A stretch of 64,000 nucleotides of DNA from Cryptomeria japonica (Eukaryota; Streptophyta; Pinopsida; Cupressales; Cupressaceae), in the NCBI RefSeq assembly GCF_030272615.1, contig NC_081414.1:2605501-2669500 (forward strand), written 5' to 3'. Below the pieces are notes generated by a model that saw only the letters and a program-made list of their open reading frames with translations, had not been told where the DNA came from and made no database searches. Of this stretch, positions 23,376 through 35,506 are shown one piece after another. The translations under genes were made by a program, and so were the position numbers. Positions within the stretch are counted from its first letter, which is position 1, and each line of letters begins with the position of its first letter.

Positions 23376-24536
23376 CATCCTTTCTGATTATTCATAGTTA
23401 GATCTGAAAATTGGATTCCTTGATTACATTTCCATGTTTGATCTTTTGCAAAATTTTAGAGGTTAATTGCATAAAAACCCTAAATTTTCTTTTTAAGTAA
23501 TTAAACTTGTGAAATGTTTAATTGTTAATGCTTGTTTCAGATCTGCCCTTCTATTACAAATTATCAATTCATATTTGTGCTTTAATTTTGAAAATTAAGT
23601 GGTTAAGTGTCAAAACCCTAATTTTTGAAACCCTCTTGATTCAACCTTTGTTCGACAATTTCACTGATCGAAACATTTCCAAATCGGCTGTAACTTTGGA
23701 TTCCGGCATAAAATCACAATATCTTTCATCCCTGAAAATTTGGAAAAAAGTTGCGAGGACCGTGTGCACCCCAAGCGCCATCGTCCCCGACATTTTTTCC
23801 GAAATTTCGGGAGCTAGATCTTACTGTATTTTTCTGCTAAAATCCAGAATTTTGGCTGATTTTATCAATTACAACACTTTCAAAATTACAGTCAAAGTTG
23901 GTCTTGTGATTGCTTGGATTAAGGCCTCTAAACATTCAAAAATTGGTGAAATTGAAATTTTGTGTCAAAATTGTGTTCTTACAGTCCTAAATCTGAAAAG
24001 CGTGTTTGCATTCATTCAAAATTTCAGTGCTTTATTCAAATTTTTGCAATTTGTGACTTTTGAAATTAAGTGCTTAATTAAAACAACTTTGATTTCCGCT
24101 TTCAAAATTGAATTTTGCGTGAAATTGAGTCAACTTTCAAATTTTGAAACTTACATTGCTTTTGGTGTTCCCTCTAAAATCATAAAATTCAAAATTTCAG
24201 TTTCCCTCTCTTTTTCAAAATTCAAATTTTGCATTTTTCGACAATCTTGGTAGGGTTCAATTTTGAGATTGCAACTTTAATTTGGCCTATCTACAGATCA
24301 TAAAATCACTCAATTTTTTCAGGTTAGCTGTAAAATCATCATAACTTTCATCCCTGCAAATTTCGAAAAAAGTTGCGAGGACCGTGTGCACCCCGAGCGC
24401 CATGGTCCCGGACATTTTTTCTGAAATTTCGGGAGTTTGTCCTGATTGTATTTAACAGCTTAAATCTAGAAGATTGGCTGGTTTTACTGAAATTTGCTAC
24501 CTCTAAAATTCAAAATCTTCTCTCTTTCTTCAGTGC
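23376..24536 (+). other. Long 5' leader with a duplicated ~170 bp module
   Basis: Non-coding leader of about 1.2 kb. Bases 23684-23872 and 24323-24489 are diverged direct copies; each holds ctttcatccctg, a run of A, aagttgcgaggaccgtg, then atttcggga. Each copy includes the GC-rich hairpin motif (23757-23786 and 24379-24408). A 243-residue frame at 23522-24253 is made of F/K/I-rich low-complexity sequence and is not convincing as a gene. Confidence 0.65.
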
Positions 24537-27500
24537 ATGAGTTTTACAACAATAAGCCCTACTTACACTATTCCCGTTAGACGAAGCCTTAGAATTAAGT
24601 CCTTCCAAGGTTTAATTACTGAGGAGATGGAACCTAATTTGAATGGCCTTTTTAACGAGGACATGGGTAATTCCTCTAATCCTCTTAATGATGAAGAAGC
24701 TCTCCATGAGGTTTCTGTAGAACAACTTTCAAAATTGGATAACCAATTTGACGATTTTCGACAATGGATGTCCCAAGAATACCCTGATAGTCAAGCTCTT
24801 CCTTTAATTGAGGGTCTAAAACGTATGGTTCAAAGTGATAAGAATGGAATTGGTATTTTGTGTGGTATTGCACACATTGTAGATTCAAATGTGATGCCTA
24901 TGAAAAGTTGTGCTGAAACCTTAGGTTATACACAACCTCCTACTCAAGACAATCATTCTATTCCTTTGACGACTCCTATTGCTAGTATACCTACTTTTAC
25001 ATCAAACATAATGACTACTTCAATACAAGACACTCCTCCTATGATCACTAGTCATGGGGGCAATCCCTCTTCTTCAATTAACCCTCTTCCTTCAATCAAT
25101 CCAACTTCTTCATTCATTCCTTCAATGAGTGTGCCTATTATATCACCACAAATGAACATGACGCAAGGGGGCAATTCATTCAACCCTTCCATTCCTCCTT
25201 GTAGTGTTCCTCCTTTCCAATCATCTCCTATGACTAACTATCATAGTGTCCCACCACCTTACTCTCTACCTTCTTTCAATAACATAACACCTCCATCACA
25301 ATCTAACACATCTAATATGAACTCTTCGACTGAAGCGACCATTAACAATCTTGCACAAACTGTCTCCTCTTTACAGCAACAAATTGCCTCTATGAATCAA
25401 TCTAAGTTTAGTGTGCCCACATTTGACGTTGCGAGCCCACTTTCTCTTGACATTGTTCGAGCTATCCCCCCTAAACATGTTGAAATCCCGCATTTGGAGC
25501 TTTATAATGGTGAGGGTGATCCTCTAACACATGTTAAGACATTTCAAACAATATGTACCGATTTTGCTTACGACCAAAGGTTGCTTGCAAAACTGTTTAC
25601 TAGAACATTAAGAGACAAAGCCCTACAATGGTATTTCTCTTTGCCTTCCTATTCTATTACTTCTTTTGAACAACTTGCAAATGCTTTCATTCAACAATTT
25701 CAAAACAATATAAGTCCTAAAGTTACTTTGATTGATTTAATGCATTGTAAACAAGGTGTTAAAGAAAAAGTGACTGATTTCATTGGTAGATATAAGCATT
25801 TGTATGCTCAAATTTCTTTTCCAGTGCCTGACAATGATATTCAAAGAATCTTTATTTCTAATTTACAAAAAGACATTAGAGAAAAACTCCTATTTTCTGA
25901 GTTTACTTCTTTCCAACAGTTGTGCACAACTCTTCACAATTATCAACTGACTGTGAGTCAAATGGAACAATCACATCCTATGGCTTCGAGTGATAAGGGT
26001 GATAGTAGTCAACAACCATTTGGGAAGTTTAAACCGAACAGAGAGTCCATTAAATTCAATGAAAACATCATCAACAACAATGTAAATGCAACATCAGGTG
26101 TGCCTCCTATTTCTAAGTTTTTCAAGAGAGAAAGAAAGTTTACTCCTTTGAATGAATCATTGCATAGTATTATGAATAAGTTATTGGAACAAAATGTGCT
26201 TACTCTTCCTCCTATAAGGCAAATTGATCCTGCAAACATTACTTCACCTTATTTTGATAACAAATCTTTTTGTCAATTTCATCATCAACCTGGGCATGAT
26301 ACTGAAAAATGTTTTTCTTTAAAGGGTAAAATTCAAGATTTGATTGATAATAATACTATCTTTGTTTCTGGTGTGAATGATAAAGGCAACAAATCTGTAG
26401 CTCTTCCTAACCAAAATCTTCAGATTTTTACTGATCCATTGCCTTCTCACACCTCTAATACGATTGATACTACTGATTCCTCTGTCTCACCTGATGATCT
26501 TGTGTCTATGACTCCAAATGTGATTAACTTTGTGGAACAGCAGAAAATCCCTAAAGAACCTTCCATCACATTTGATTCCAGTGAAACTATTAGGGCACCT
26601 GATGGTCCTTTATATATAGTTGCAAAAGTCAAGAATACACCTTGTCGTGGAGTGCTTATTGACCCTTCTTGTATGGTTAATGTCATTACTGAAGAATTTC
26701 TTTTTACTTTGCAATTGAATCAAGTGATCTATGATGAAACAAATGTGGTTGTGAAATTATTTGATGCATTTTCTTCTCCTGCAATTGGTTGTATTACATT
26801 ACCTATTGAGGTCCATAATAGGTCCCTTGATGTGAACTTTGCTATTATTCCTTCATCCGAACAATTTCGTGTGAAGCTTGGCTATCCTTGGCTATCTTCC
26901 ATGAAAGCTATTGCTTCTCCTATTCACAAGTGTTTGAAATTTCCCCATAATGGTGAAGTTGTTACTGTCAATCATAGTCTCTTTAAACCAGCTGAAAGAA
27001 TTTCTAGCGTTCCTATTGATTATTTTTGGCCTAAACAATTCCAATCTCTTCCTCCGCGAAGTGATCATCTTTTTAAATCTTATCAAAAATGGAAAACAGA
27101 TATGATCTTATCTCTGAGTGAACCTAGAACACCCAAACTTGACATTCCTATCATTCTTGAGAAGGAAGTTCTTCCTTTGAAAGATAAAACTAATGTCTTT
27201 CCTCAAGAAGATTCCCAACCCATCCCCATGGATGTGACTATGTCTATGCCTAATAAACCTCCTAAGAGTAGACCTATCCCTCCTCGTCATGATGGACTTG
27301 GTCTCCTTCCTAAACCAAATATTCCTCCCTTATATGGAGCAGTTCCTCCTCCTTCCTCTTATGGAGAGAAGAGACCTTCCTCTTCTCCTATTGTTCAGCC
27401 TAAGAGACCACAACCTAAACACCCAAGTGCTAAGGATGAGAACATTCCTCCTCCTCAATCTCCTAATCTTCATACTAAGACTAGACGAAATCGTTCTGCA

Positions 27501-27983
27501 CGTGAACGCCGATGAAAGCGTCGTCTTAGAGCTCAAGCAGCTGCTTCTCAAACTTCGCAATCTCCAAAAACACCTTCAACAAGCATTATTCCATTTTCTC
27601 CTCAGCCGACGATTGAGCCAAAATCTCCTAAACATAAGATGCATGATGGTCTTGATCCTGTGCGAGTTAAAGATCCTATTTTTATAAATCTTGATGATGA
27701 TATAGATGAAAATGTTATTCATGATGAAAATGCTACTTCTCCTGTTCATTCTGATAGTGAATATGAACTTGTTGATATTGATAACCATTTATCTAATAAA
27801 TTTTCTAAAGCACTTATCCTAGCTCCTAGACAAGAACAATGTGGCTCAGAACATGAACATAGCCCTTGTTTGGATCTTGTGATAGCTCCATCTGCTGTGT
27901 TGGATGTTCCTCCTCTAGCGTGTTCCCTACCTTCCCGAAACATTGATCAGCAAGATCGGGGGGTAGATGACATGCTAGACTAG
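24537..27983 (+). pseudogene. Gag with protease-like domain, one in-frame stop
   Basis: The frame starts at 24537 (MSFTTIS), stops at a TGA (27513-27515) after 992 residues, and continues in the same frame to 27983. Residues 100-260 are Ser/Pro/Thr-rich. A short coiled coil (TINNLAQTVSSLQQQIA) lies near 270-285. A retrotransposon gag domain spans about 320-475 (LYNGEGDPLTHVKTF to YQLTVSQME). A zinc-knuckle-like CQFHHQPGHDTEKC sits near 578-591. A retropepsin-like fold lies at about 700-800, but its active site reads IDPSCMVNV in place of D-[ST]-G, so it is probably inactive. The tail is basic and Pro-rich (KTRRNRSARERR), then acidic after the stop. It would build virus-like particles in the cytoplasm. 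No pol follows. Apart from the TGA the frame is clean, so the gag-only form looks long-established. Confidence 0.9.
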
Positions 27984-28705
27984 TTTCATTAGCATAGCAG
28001 ATTCTCTCCCCCTCTCTTTTGTTACTTCTTCTATATGTTATTCTCATTCTTCTATTTGTTGTCCTTAGTGTTGTCTACTTGAGGACGATGCAAAGCATTG
28101 AGATCTCTCGATCTCTCTCATGTTGACTCAAAAGACACATGTGTTCCCTTCTTCTAGGTGACCTTCCTTGATTGGGGAATGAAGAACAATTATGCATACA
28201 TACATATGATATACATGAATTATCATACAACATACTGACCCCGAGGAAAGCGAAGTCACCTTGTGCTTTGTGTTTTGTGTCTATTATCCTTGGGCTTATC
28301 TCACACTTGGGGGCTAAATCCTTGTGATAACGTGCTCCTTTCTCATTTCTTATATGTATCACTACCTTAAAGCAATCACCCCCAGTGAGGTGTGTGCGAT
28401 CGCTTTAACGTAGGGGGGCATACATCCCGTTCATATCTTTTCAAGATACTTGAAAATTTCTTGGCAAATTTAACCTTGCCTTGAAAATTTTTGATATCTT
28501 TCTTGAATGACTCATAGTGAGGGAACCTTACTACTGACAGTCATGGTTCTCCCTCGTGATCTTCCCTTTTACTTTGTCAATCGAAGTCGTAAGATCCTTA
28601 GTCCACTGGGGGCTTGGTGTATCTTGCCTCCTTGACATGGTGAAATTTTTTCAATGTTGTTTCCTTGTACTTTACCGGAAGTATGAGCGTACGCTTATAC
28701 TCCCG
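27984..28705 (+). other. 3' non-coding region of the gag-only element
   Basis: About 700 bases between the end of the frame and the polypurine tract. G-rich blocks (gtaggggggcatac at 28411, actgggggcttgg at 28604) resemble extra polypurine tracts. No coding sequence is supported. Confidence 0.5.
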
Positions 28706-28722
28706 CTAAAGTGGGGGCTAAA
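28706..28722 (+). promoter_or_regulatory. Polypurine tract
   Basis: gctaaagtgggggctaa directly precedes the 3' LTR, the expected plus-strand priming site. Confidence 0.75.
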
Positions 28723-29814
28723 TGTAGCGTCCTAAAATTGCGACACTTGCAATTTCGACTGCATTTGGGTCTTCACGATGGCGATGCAACACGCAACCTG
28801 AATGGAGACCCCGAAACTTGATTATGACACCAAAAACTGCATTTTCTTGCACCCTGGCCTGAACCTCCTTTGCACCCTGCTGTCTCGGGAGGTGGGACCA
28901 GAGCGCCCAGCGCCCTGGTCCTTCAGGACCAGGGCGCCCGGCGCCCTGGTCCCTGGGTCCTATTTTGGGCCCGGTCTCTTTTGGACTTCGGGTCTTTATG
29001 TTTGCAAATTGGAAAATTATCTTTCCTGGTCGGCCTAAGCTCGGGAAAATCAGTCTATCAGCCCTAATTGACAAGTATATAAACTACATTTTCCTCTTTC
29101 ATTAGAGAGGATGGAAAAGGCATGGAAATTATACTCAAGCATTCAAGCATTCAAGCATTCCTTCAAGTAATTGATCATTTCAAGTCTCCGTTCAAGGCTA
29201 AGTGTTGCATTCAAGACAAGGATTCAACCATTGAAGAGGAGATCACATATTACAACATACAACATACAACAAACAACAACATCTATACCTTCGCACACAA
29301 GGATACAAACATCCTTACAACAAGGTTGCAGGTACGCGGCTGAAATTGAAGATCTGGAGTCCTTGTGCAGAGACGAACAGATCCCCCTTCGTTTCGCGGA
29401 TTTTTTGGAGGACCGTGTGCATGCCGGGCGCCATCGTCCCGTCAACTTTTGCTCAAATTTGCAGGATAGCGCCGTATCGACATTTTACTGCTAATTCTGG
29501 GTCCGCAGCTTCATCCTATATCCCTATCTCAGTTTATAAGTGAATCTTTCTCACTTTCTATGCATTCTTAGCTTAATTCTTCTATCAACATTCTTTACAA
29601 AAGAGGGTAGCCTTGCTTTCTTAACCCTTGAAACACATTTAGCATCCAATCTTGCATTGTGTGGGATTGGATCTTGTGGGTTTCAACCCCTCTTTTGAAT
29701 GTAAAGACTCTCCCCTAAGTGAAAACCATCAACCCTAGTGAATCTCCCTTCTCTCTCCTTGGAGTTGGAAGAGGGGAGAGCAACTAGGGTTCGATCACGA
29801 TTTTCCGCTTTACA
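28723..29814 (+). repeat. 3' LTR of the gag-only gypsy element
   Basis: Same length as the 5' LTR and the same TGTAGCGTCC...TTTACA ends. It contains a perfect 27-base palindrome at 28926-28952 and the hairpin motif at 29410-29439. Confidence 0.95.
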
Positions 29815-30223
29815 GAATGATCTCCTTGGTAATCTTAAATGGTTGTTCTTCTAGCCACATGAAATCATCATGAACTCTGCTCAGAACAAACTTAACCCAC
29901 TGGGGTTTGAACACACGGGGATAGGTTAGGGCTTCAGTTAATCCCTTGATATTGATGTGTTTATACTTGCTATTCAATTTACCATCTGTGCATAGTTCAT
30001 CATAGGTATCTTTAATTTCAACATGACCGAGTTCTTCAACATGACATTTGGTGAAGAATCTCACATCTTCGACTAACAACACTCTATCCGGGATGAGTGA
30101 AAAGGCAGTTTTGTCATCCGGTTCAGATGCAACTTTGGGAGTCAAAGAGTATTTTAGTGAGGGCTTCTCTACATTCTTGACAACTATGGGATCTTGGATC
30201 TTGGGCACCATTGTAGATTTCAA
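29815..30223 (-). pseudogene. Large unknown protein of the copia-like element, N-terminal part
   Basis: 136 residues from an ATG at 30223 (MKSTMVPKIQ) to the gypsy insertion point. The frame resumes at 22262 on the far side of the insert, in register once one copy of the gaatg duplication is discounted. The sequence is rich in Lys, Phe and Trp, ending KFVLSRVHDDFMWLEEQPF just before the break. It lies about 540 bases downstream of gag. No known domain is recognised; its repeated occurrence could be tested in other copies of the family. Confidence 0.7.
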
Positions 30224-30766
30224 ATAAAAGCTAACAAAGAATCCTTAGGGTTTCAGGATTTTCAAATGACTGACGCTTTATACTTAGCAGATAATGGCAA
30301 CTAGATAAGATCGGTAAACCAGCATAACAATGCATTGAGATTGATGTAAATACCTTGAATTTGCTTTGTAGGAGGTTTGGTCGTCTTGGATTTGCTTTGC
30401 TCTGCTCTCTCGAAAACTTGGTAAGTGTAAATGACTGCGAAAATGCTTTTAAGTACACCATATGCCTTATCGAGCTATGTGCGGGTTAGGTCAAAAACAT
30501 TAAATACACTCGGTTCCTCTTTAACCGATTTACTCTCCTTTTTCCATTTTAACCGAGTAACCAAACTTCCTTCATTTACCAACTAGACTAGTTTCCTGTA
30601 TTCACCGACTTGACAGTTTTCCTGTATAGTGCTTCAAAAGACTTTGATATAATTTCAAACTTACTATTATATCTTAATTATGCAGATTTGAATTAAGTAC
30701 ATGATAAAATAGGAACTGTTAAGATGTTAACCTTGAGAGAATGCAGTCCCTTCATACCTTTATCGA
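30224..30766 (-). other. Spacer between gag and the second frame
   Basis: About 540 bases, AT-rich, with several accgagt/actcggt words like those in the LTRs. No coding sequence or clear splice sites are seen. How the second protein is expressed is not evident. Confidence 0.4.
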
Positions 30767-32119
30767 TTAATTTGGAATAGGTGCACCTAACTCGGTAGGT
30801 AAGGTGCTTTCTTCATTTGACACAATTTCCTTCTTTTTCCAAATCATCTTTAATTTGTCTTTTATTTCTTCAGTGTCTTTTCTAGGTTGATCTCTGCAAT
30901 CTCCAGCTAAGTGTCCAACTTTGTGACAATGAAAACATGCCATACCAGGATTTCTCCATGATCTTCGGTTGTTCATTCCAAACCTTATAAAATAGTTGGC
31001 ACTTATATGTCCATATCTTCCACAACATTCACACCATATCCTTGTATTGTAATCCCATGGTACTGCAGAGTATTGTCGGTAAGGATTTGTGTGAGTTCGG
31101 TAACCTCTAGCATTTGCTCGGTGTGCATACCACATATAGTTCTTTATCTTAAACCAACACTTCTCGGTACTATGTCCATATCTATTGCAGTTTTTACAAA
31201 ACCCTTTGAATTTTGCCTTCTGATAATTGTTAACAGACTTTGTCCTACATTGATTAGATGTGTGACCATATTTATTGCAATTGTAACAATAACCATTGGA
31301 CTTAGTGACATTCGGTTGCTTACCTTTTCTAATTTGGCACATGTTGGCAATGTGACCTTGATTTCCACAGTAGTTGCAAATAGGCTTCTTTCTTTTGATG
31401 TTATTCTTGTTTCCAGCTTGCTTTGATGATTCTCCTCTCTCGGTAGTATGAATTCCCTTCTCGATAGAGTCTTTTCCTTTGTAACCGAGTCCTACATCCT
31501 TATTGGGTCTTCTTGTATTTAGTTGCTCATCCAACATCTTTGATGCTTCATAACTCTTCTTCAGTGTATCTTTGGATTTCTTCTCTGTTTCAAGTTCATC
31601 GGTCAACCTTGATACTTCAAGTTTCAATGCTTGATTCTCATCATTTTTCAGAATTGCTTCATGATGTGCATAACCTAGTTGATCTGACAGGTTTTGTTGA
31701 ATTCTAGTCAACCTTGTGATTTCATCATTCTTATCAGATACTAAGACTTCAAGTTGTTGTTTCTCTCTTTCTAGATCTCTTACTTTATCCTCGGTTGTCC
31801 TCAATGCATCAAGATTTTCAGTCATTTGTGTGCTGAAATGTTCATGTTCTCTTTTCATTGCTTTCAGTTGATCAACCAGTGCTTTGTTCTTTTCTTTCAA
31901 TACTCCAATCATTTCTTCAGTTTCTTCAGATATATTGTTCTCAGATGATGTCTCAATTTGTTCCACTAACTCTTGAGAGTCCTGCAAATCATCAGATAAT
32001 CTTCTTCTTACTTTCAGAGATTTTTGCATTTGTCTTTGCATGTCTGCAATTACTTGATTAGCATGATCTAGTTCTTCTTGCAGATATACAATCCTCTGAG
32101 ATTGTTTATAGCCTTCCAT
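30767..32119 (-). CDS. Gag-like coiled-coil protein with five zinc knuckles
   Basis: 450 residues from the ATG at 32119-32117 (MEGYKQSQR). The frame also reads upstream into the LTR, but the primer site lies there, so this first internal ATG is preferred. Residues 1-220 are a long charged coiled coil. A Lys-rich linker follows (KKPI before the first knuckle). Zinc-binding motifs are CNYCGNQGHIANMC, CYNCNKYGHTSNQC, CKNCNRYGHSTEKC, a variant CECCGRYGHISANYF that lacks the last Cys, and CFHCHKVGHLAGDC. These bind RNA during particle assembly in gag proteins. The frame has no stops. Downstream there is no protease or pol. A truncated near-copy lies at 17398-17756. Confidence 0.85.
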   Translation of the reverse strand: MEGYKQSQRIVYLQEELDHANQVIADMQRQMQKSLKVRRRLSDDLQDSQELVEQIETSSENNISEETEEMIGVLKEKNKALVDQLKAMKREHEHFSTQMTENLDALRTTEDKVRDLEREKQQLEVLVSDKNDEITRLTRIQQNLSDQLGYAHHEAILKNDENQALKLEVSRLTDELETEKKSKDTLKKSYEASKMLDEQLNTRRPNKDVGLGYKGKDSIEKGIHTTERGESSKQAGNKNNIKRKKPICNYCGNQGHIANMCQIRKGKQPNVTKSNGYCYNCNKYGHTSNQCRTKSVNNYQKAKFKGFCKNCNRYGHSTEKCWFKIKNYMWYAHRANARGYRTHTNPYRQYSAVPWDYNTRIWCECCGRYGHISANYFIRFGMNNRRSWRNPGMACFHCHKVGHLAGDCRDQPRKDTEEIKDKLKMIWKKKEIVSNEESTLPTELGAPIPN

Positions 32120-32167
32120 TGATAATATCTTTCTCTTTAGGCAGTTAAACCCTTTTCCAAGATTCAA

Positions 32168-32179
32168 GCTCGGATACCA
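32168..32179 (-). promoter_or_regulatory. Primer-binding site, initiator tRNA-Met type, one mismatch
   Basis: The minus strand reads TGGTATCCGAGC, one base different from the copy at 17805-17816. Confidence 0.8.
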
Positions 32180-32181
32180 AT

Positions 32182-33608
<1,427 letters not shown>

Positions 33609-33689
33609 TAGGGAGAGAGAACAAAAAGAAAGAGAGGGCTACATTGAGGGAGAGGTATACATGGAATGAGAGACCTAGAGAGGGGAGAG

Positions 33690-34166
33690 GTACACAAGGA
33701 AGAGTTTTAGAAGACCAAGATATGCTACTACAAGGAGGCCAACGCGGAACTATTCCTTCAACAATAACTGGTATGCTCATCAATTTCATGGTTATTGCTA
33801 TAAATGTAATGCATATGGACATAGAATCTCAAACTGTATAATTATGCTTAAGCCTACTCCAAGTTATGAAAATAAGAATCCCTTTGTTGTCATAAGAGAT
33901 GTTAATGTTATATGCTATCACTGTAATGAATTTGGCCATAAGAGTTATGAGTGCAGGAGAAAAACATTTCAATCCACTGGCAGCCCCTCTACTTCATCAT
34001 TCAACAAGAATGTAATATGCTACTATGTCAAAATTATGGTCACATAGAAAAGCATTGCAAACTAAGAACCACTGAACATAGGAAGAAATCAACCATGGAA
34101 CCAAAAACCAATTCTGATAAGAACATTGCAGTAGATTTGAAGAATGAAACCAAGCAAGTGTGGTAG
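33690..34166 (+). pseudogene. Copia gag C-terminus with zinc knuckles
   Basis: Zinc motifs CYKCNAYGHRISNC (about 33789) and CYHCNEFGHKSYEC (about 33912) lie in one frame. A third (CQNYGHIEKHC, about 34027) is shifted by one base near 34023-34027, so its first Cys pair is split between frames. An Arg/Thr-rich region precedes them. The N-terminal gag domain is missing. Confidence 0.8.
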
Positions 34167-34618
34167 AGAAGAAAAAGGAGAAATATGAATCAAGTCTAAT
34201 TGTCCAAACAACATTGAATTTAGAGAGAAAGAACCTTTGGGTTGTTAATAGTGGGTGCTCCAACCACATGACTAGAGACAAGAAAAAATTTATAAATTTT
34301 GAGGATTGGAATGGAGGTTCAGTCAGATTTGGTGACAATTCTTCAATCAAGATAAAAGGCAAAGGAACATTAAGCGTTGATGGTAAGTTGAAAGCACACA
34401 ACGTGTACTATGTTGAAGGATTAAAACACAACCTACTTAGTGTAAGTAAGATGTGTGACAAAAGCTATAAGTTTACATTTGACTCCAAGGGATGTGAAAT
34501 CAAAAAAGAAAGCAATGGTAAACTATTTGCAAAATGTAAGAGAACTAATGGTAATGTGTACAACTTGAAGGAATGCTATGAGTTACACTGCATGATGGGG
34601 AAAGTGGATGAGAGCTAG
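34167..34618 (+). pseudogene. Copia protease with a mutated active site
   Basis: The motif WVVNSGCSNHMTRD has Asn where the catalytic Asp of D-S-G belongs, so it cannot be an active aspartic protease. The rest (VYYVEGLKHNLLSVSKMC) is typical for copia. The frame stops at a TAG (34616-34618), just before the integrase zinc-binding region. Confidence 0.85.
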
Positions 34619-35506
34619 TTATGGCGTAGAAGATTAGTCCATATAAATTTTGACAATCTAGTTAAAGTGAGCTCAAGGGGATATGTGAGACATATACCTA
34701 AGATTACTAAACCAACAAACACTATTTGGGATGAATGTCAAAAGGGCAAGCAAACTGAAGTAAGTTTCAAGATAAAGGAATATTAAACCACAAGGCCCTT
34801 GGAGTTGGTACATATAGATTTATGTAGACCTATTAGGATGAGAGCTCTAAATGGTGAAAAGTATTTCATGCTACTCAAAGATGACTATTCAAGGATGGCA
34901 TGGGTTACCTTCCTGTAGGATAAGTCACAAGCATTTGAAAGGTTCAAGATTTCCAAAAAAATGGTTGAGAAAGAAAGTGGATATAAGCTGAAATGTTTGA
35001 GATCAGACCAAGGAGGTGAGTTTACATCCAATAAATTTGAAGATTATTGTGAGCTACATGGAATTAAGAGACAATACTCTATTGCTAGAACACCCCAACA
35101 AAATGGGGTTGTGGAAAGAAAAAATATGATAGTCAAAGAAATGGCAAGAACAATGTTGAATGAGTCAAATCTACCTGATGTATATTGGAAGGAGACGGTC
35201 CACATAGTTGTCTACACACTTAACAGGGTACAACTGAGAGTGAACAACAAACTGACACCATATGAACTATGGTATGACAAGAAACCCTCTTTCAAATTCT
35301 TCAAAGTTTTTAGAAGTAAATGTTTTATCAGAAGAGATGAGGATGGATTAGGAAGCTTGGATGCAAGGTGTGATGAAGGCATATTTTTAGGCTACTCAAC
35401 TCACAACAAGGCATACAAATGTTTCAACAAACGCCTTAAGAAAGTTGTTGAAAGTATAAATATACGAGTTGATGAAGAATTGTATAAGGGAAATCAAATG
35501 TGGTAA
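34619..35506 (+). pseudogene. Copia integrase
   Basis: A weak HHCC region precedes the core. The core has Asp in LVHIDLC, Asp in LRSDQGGEF and Glu in QQNGVVERKN. Stops occur near 34783 and 34917. The C-terminal section ending at 35506 includes DARCDEGIFLGYSTHNKAYK, standard for plant copia. Confidence 0.88.

Larger units (their letters stand above)
22263..29814 (+). mobile_element. Gag-only Ty3/gypsy LTR retrotransposon with GAATG duplications
   Basis: LTRs of equal length (1092 bp) at 22263-23354 and 28723-29814 are flanked by gaatg at 22258-22262 and 29815-29819. A tRNA-Trp primer site follows the 5' LTR, and a polypurine tract precedes the 3' LTR. The interior carries one long frame with gag and a protease-like domain and nothing resembling RT, RNase H or integrase. 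By hand I count about 30 differences between the LTRs, mostly transitions. It interrupts the large frame of the copia-like element, so it is younger than that element. Confidence 0.95.

Noticed and set aside
23522..24253. 243-residue frame in the leader
   Set aside because: Low-complexity F/K/I-rich sequence spanning one leader repeat and its hairpin motif; no recognisable domain.
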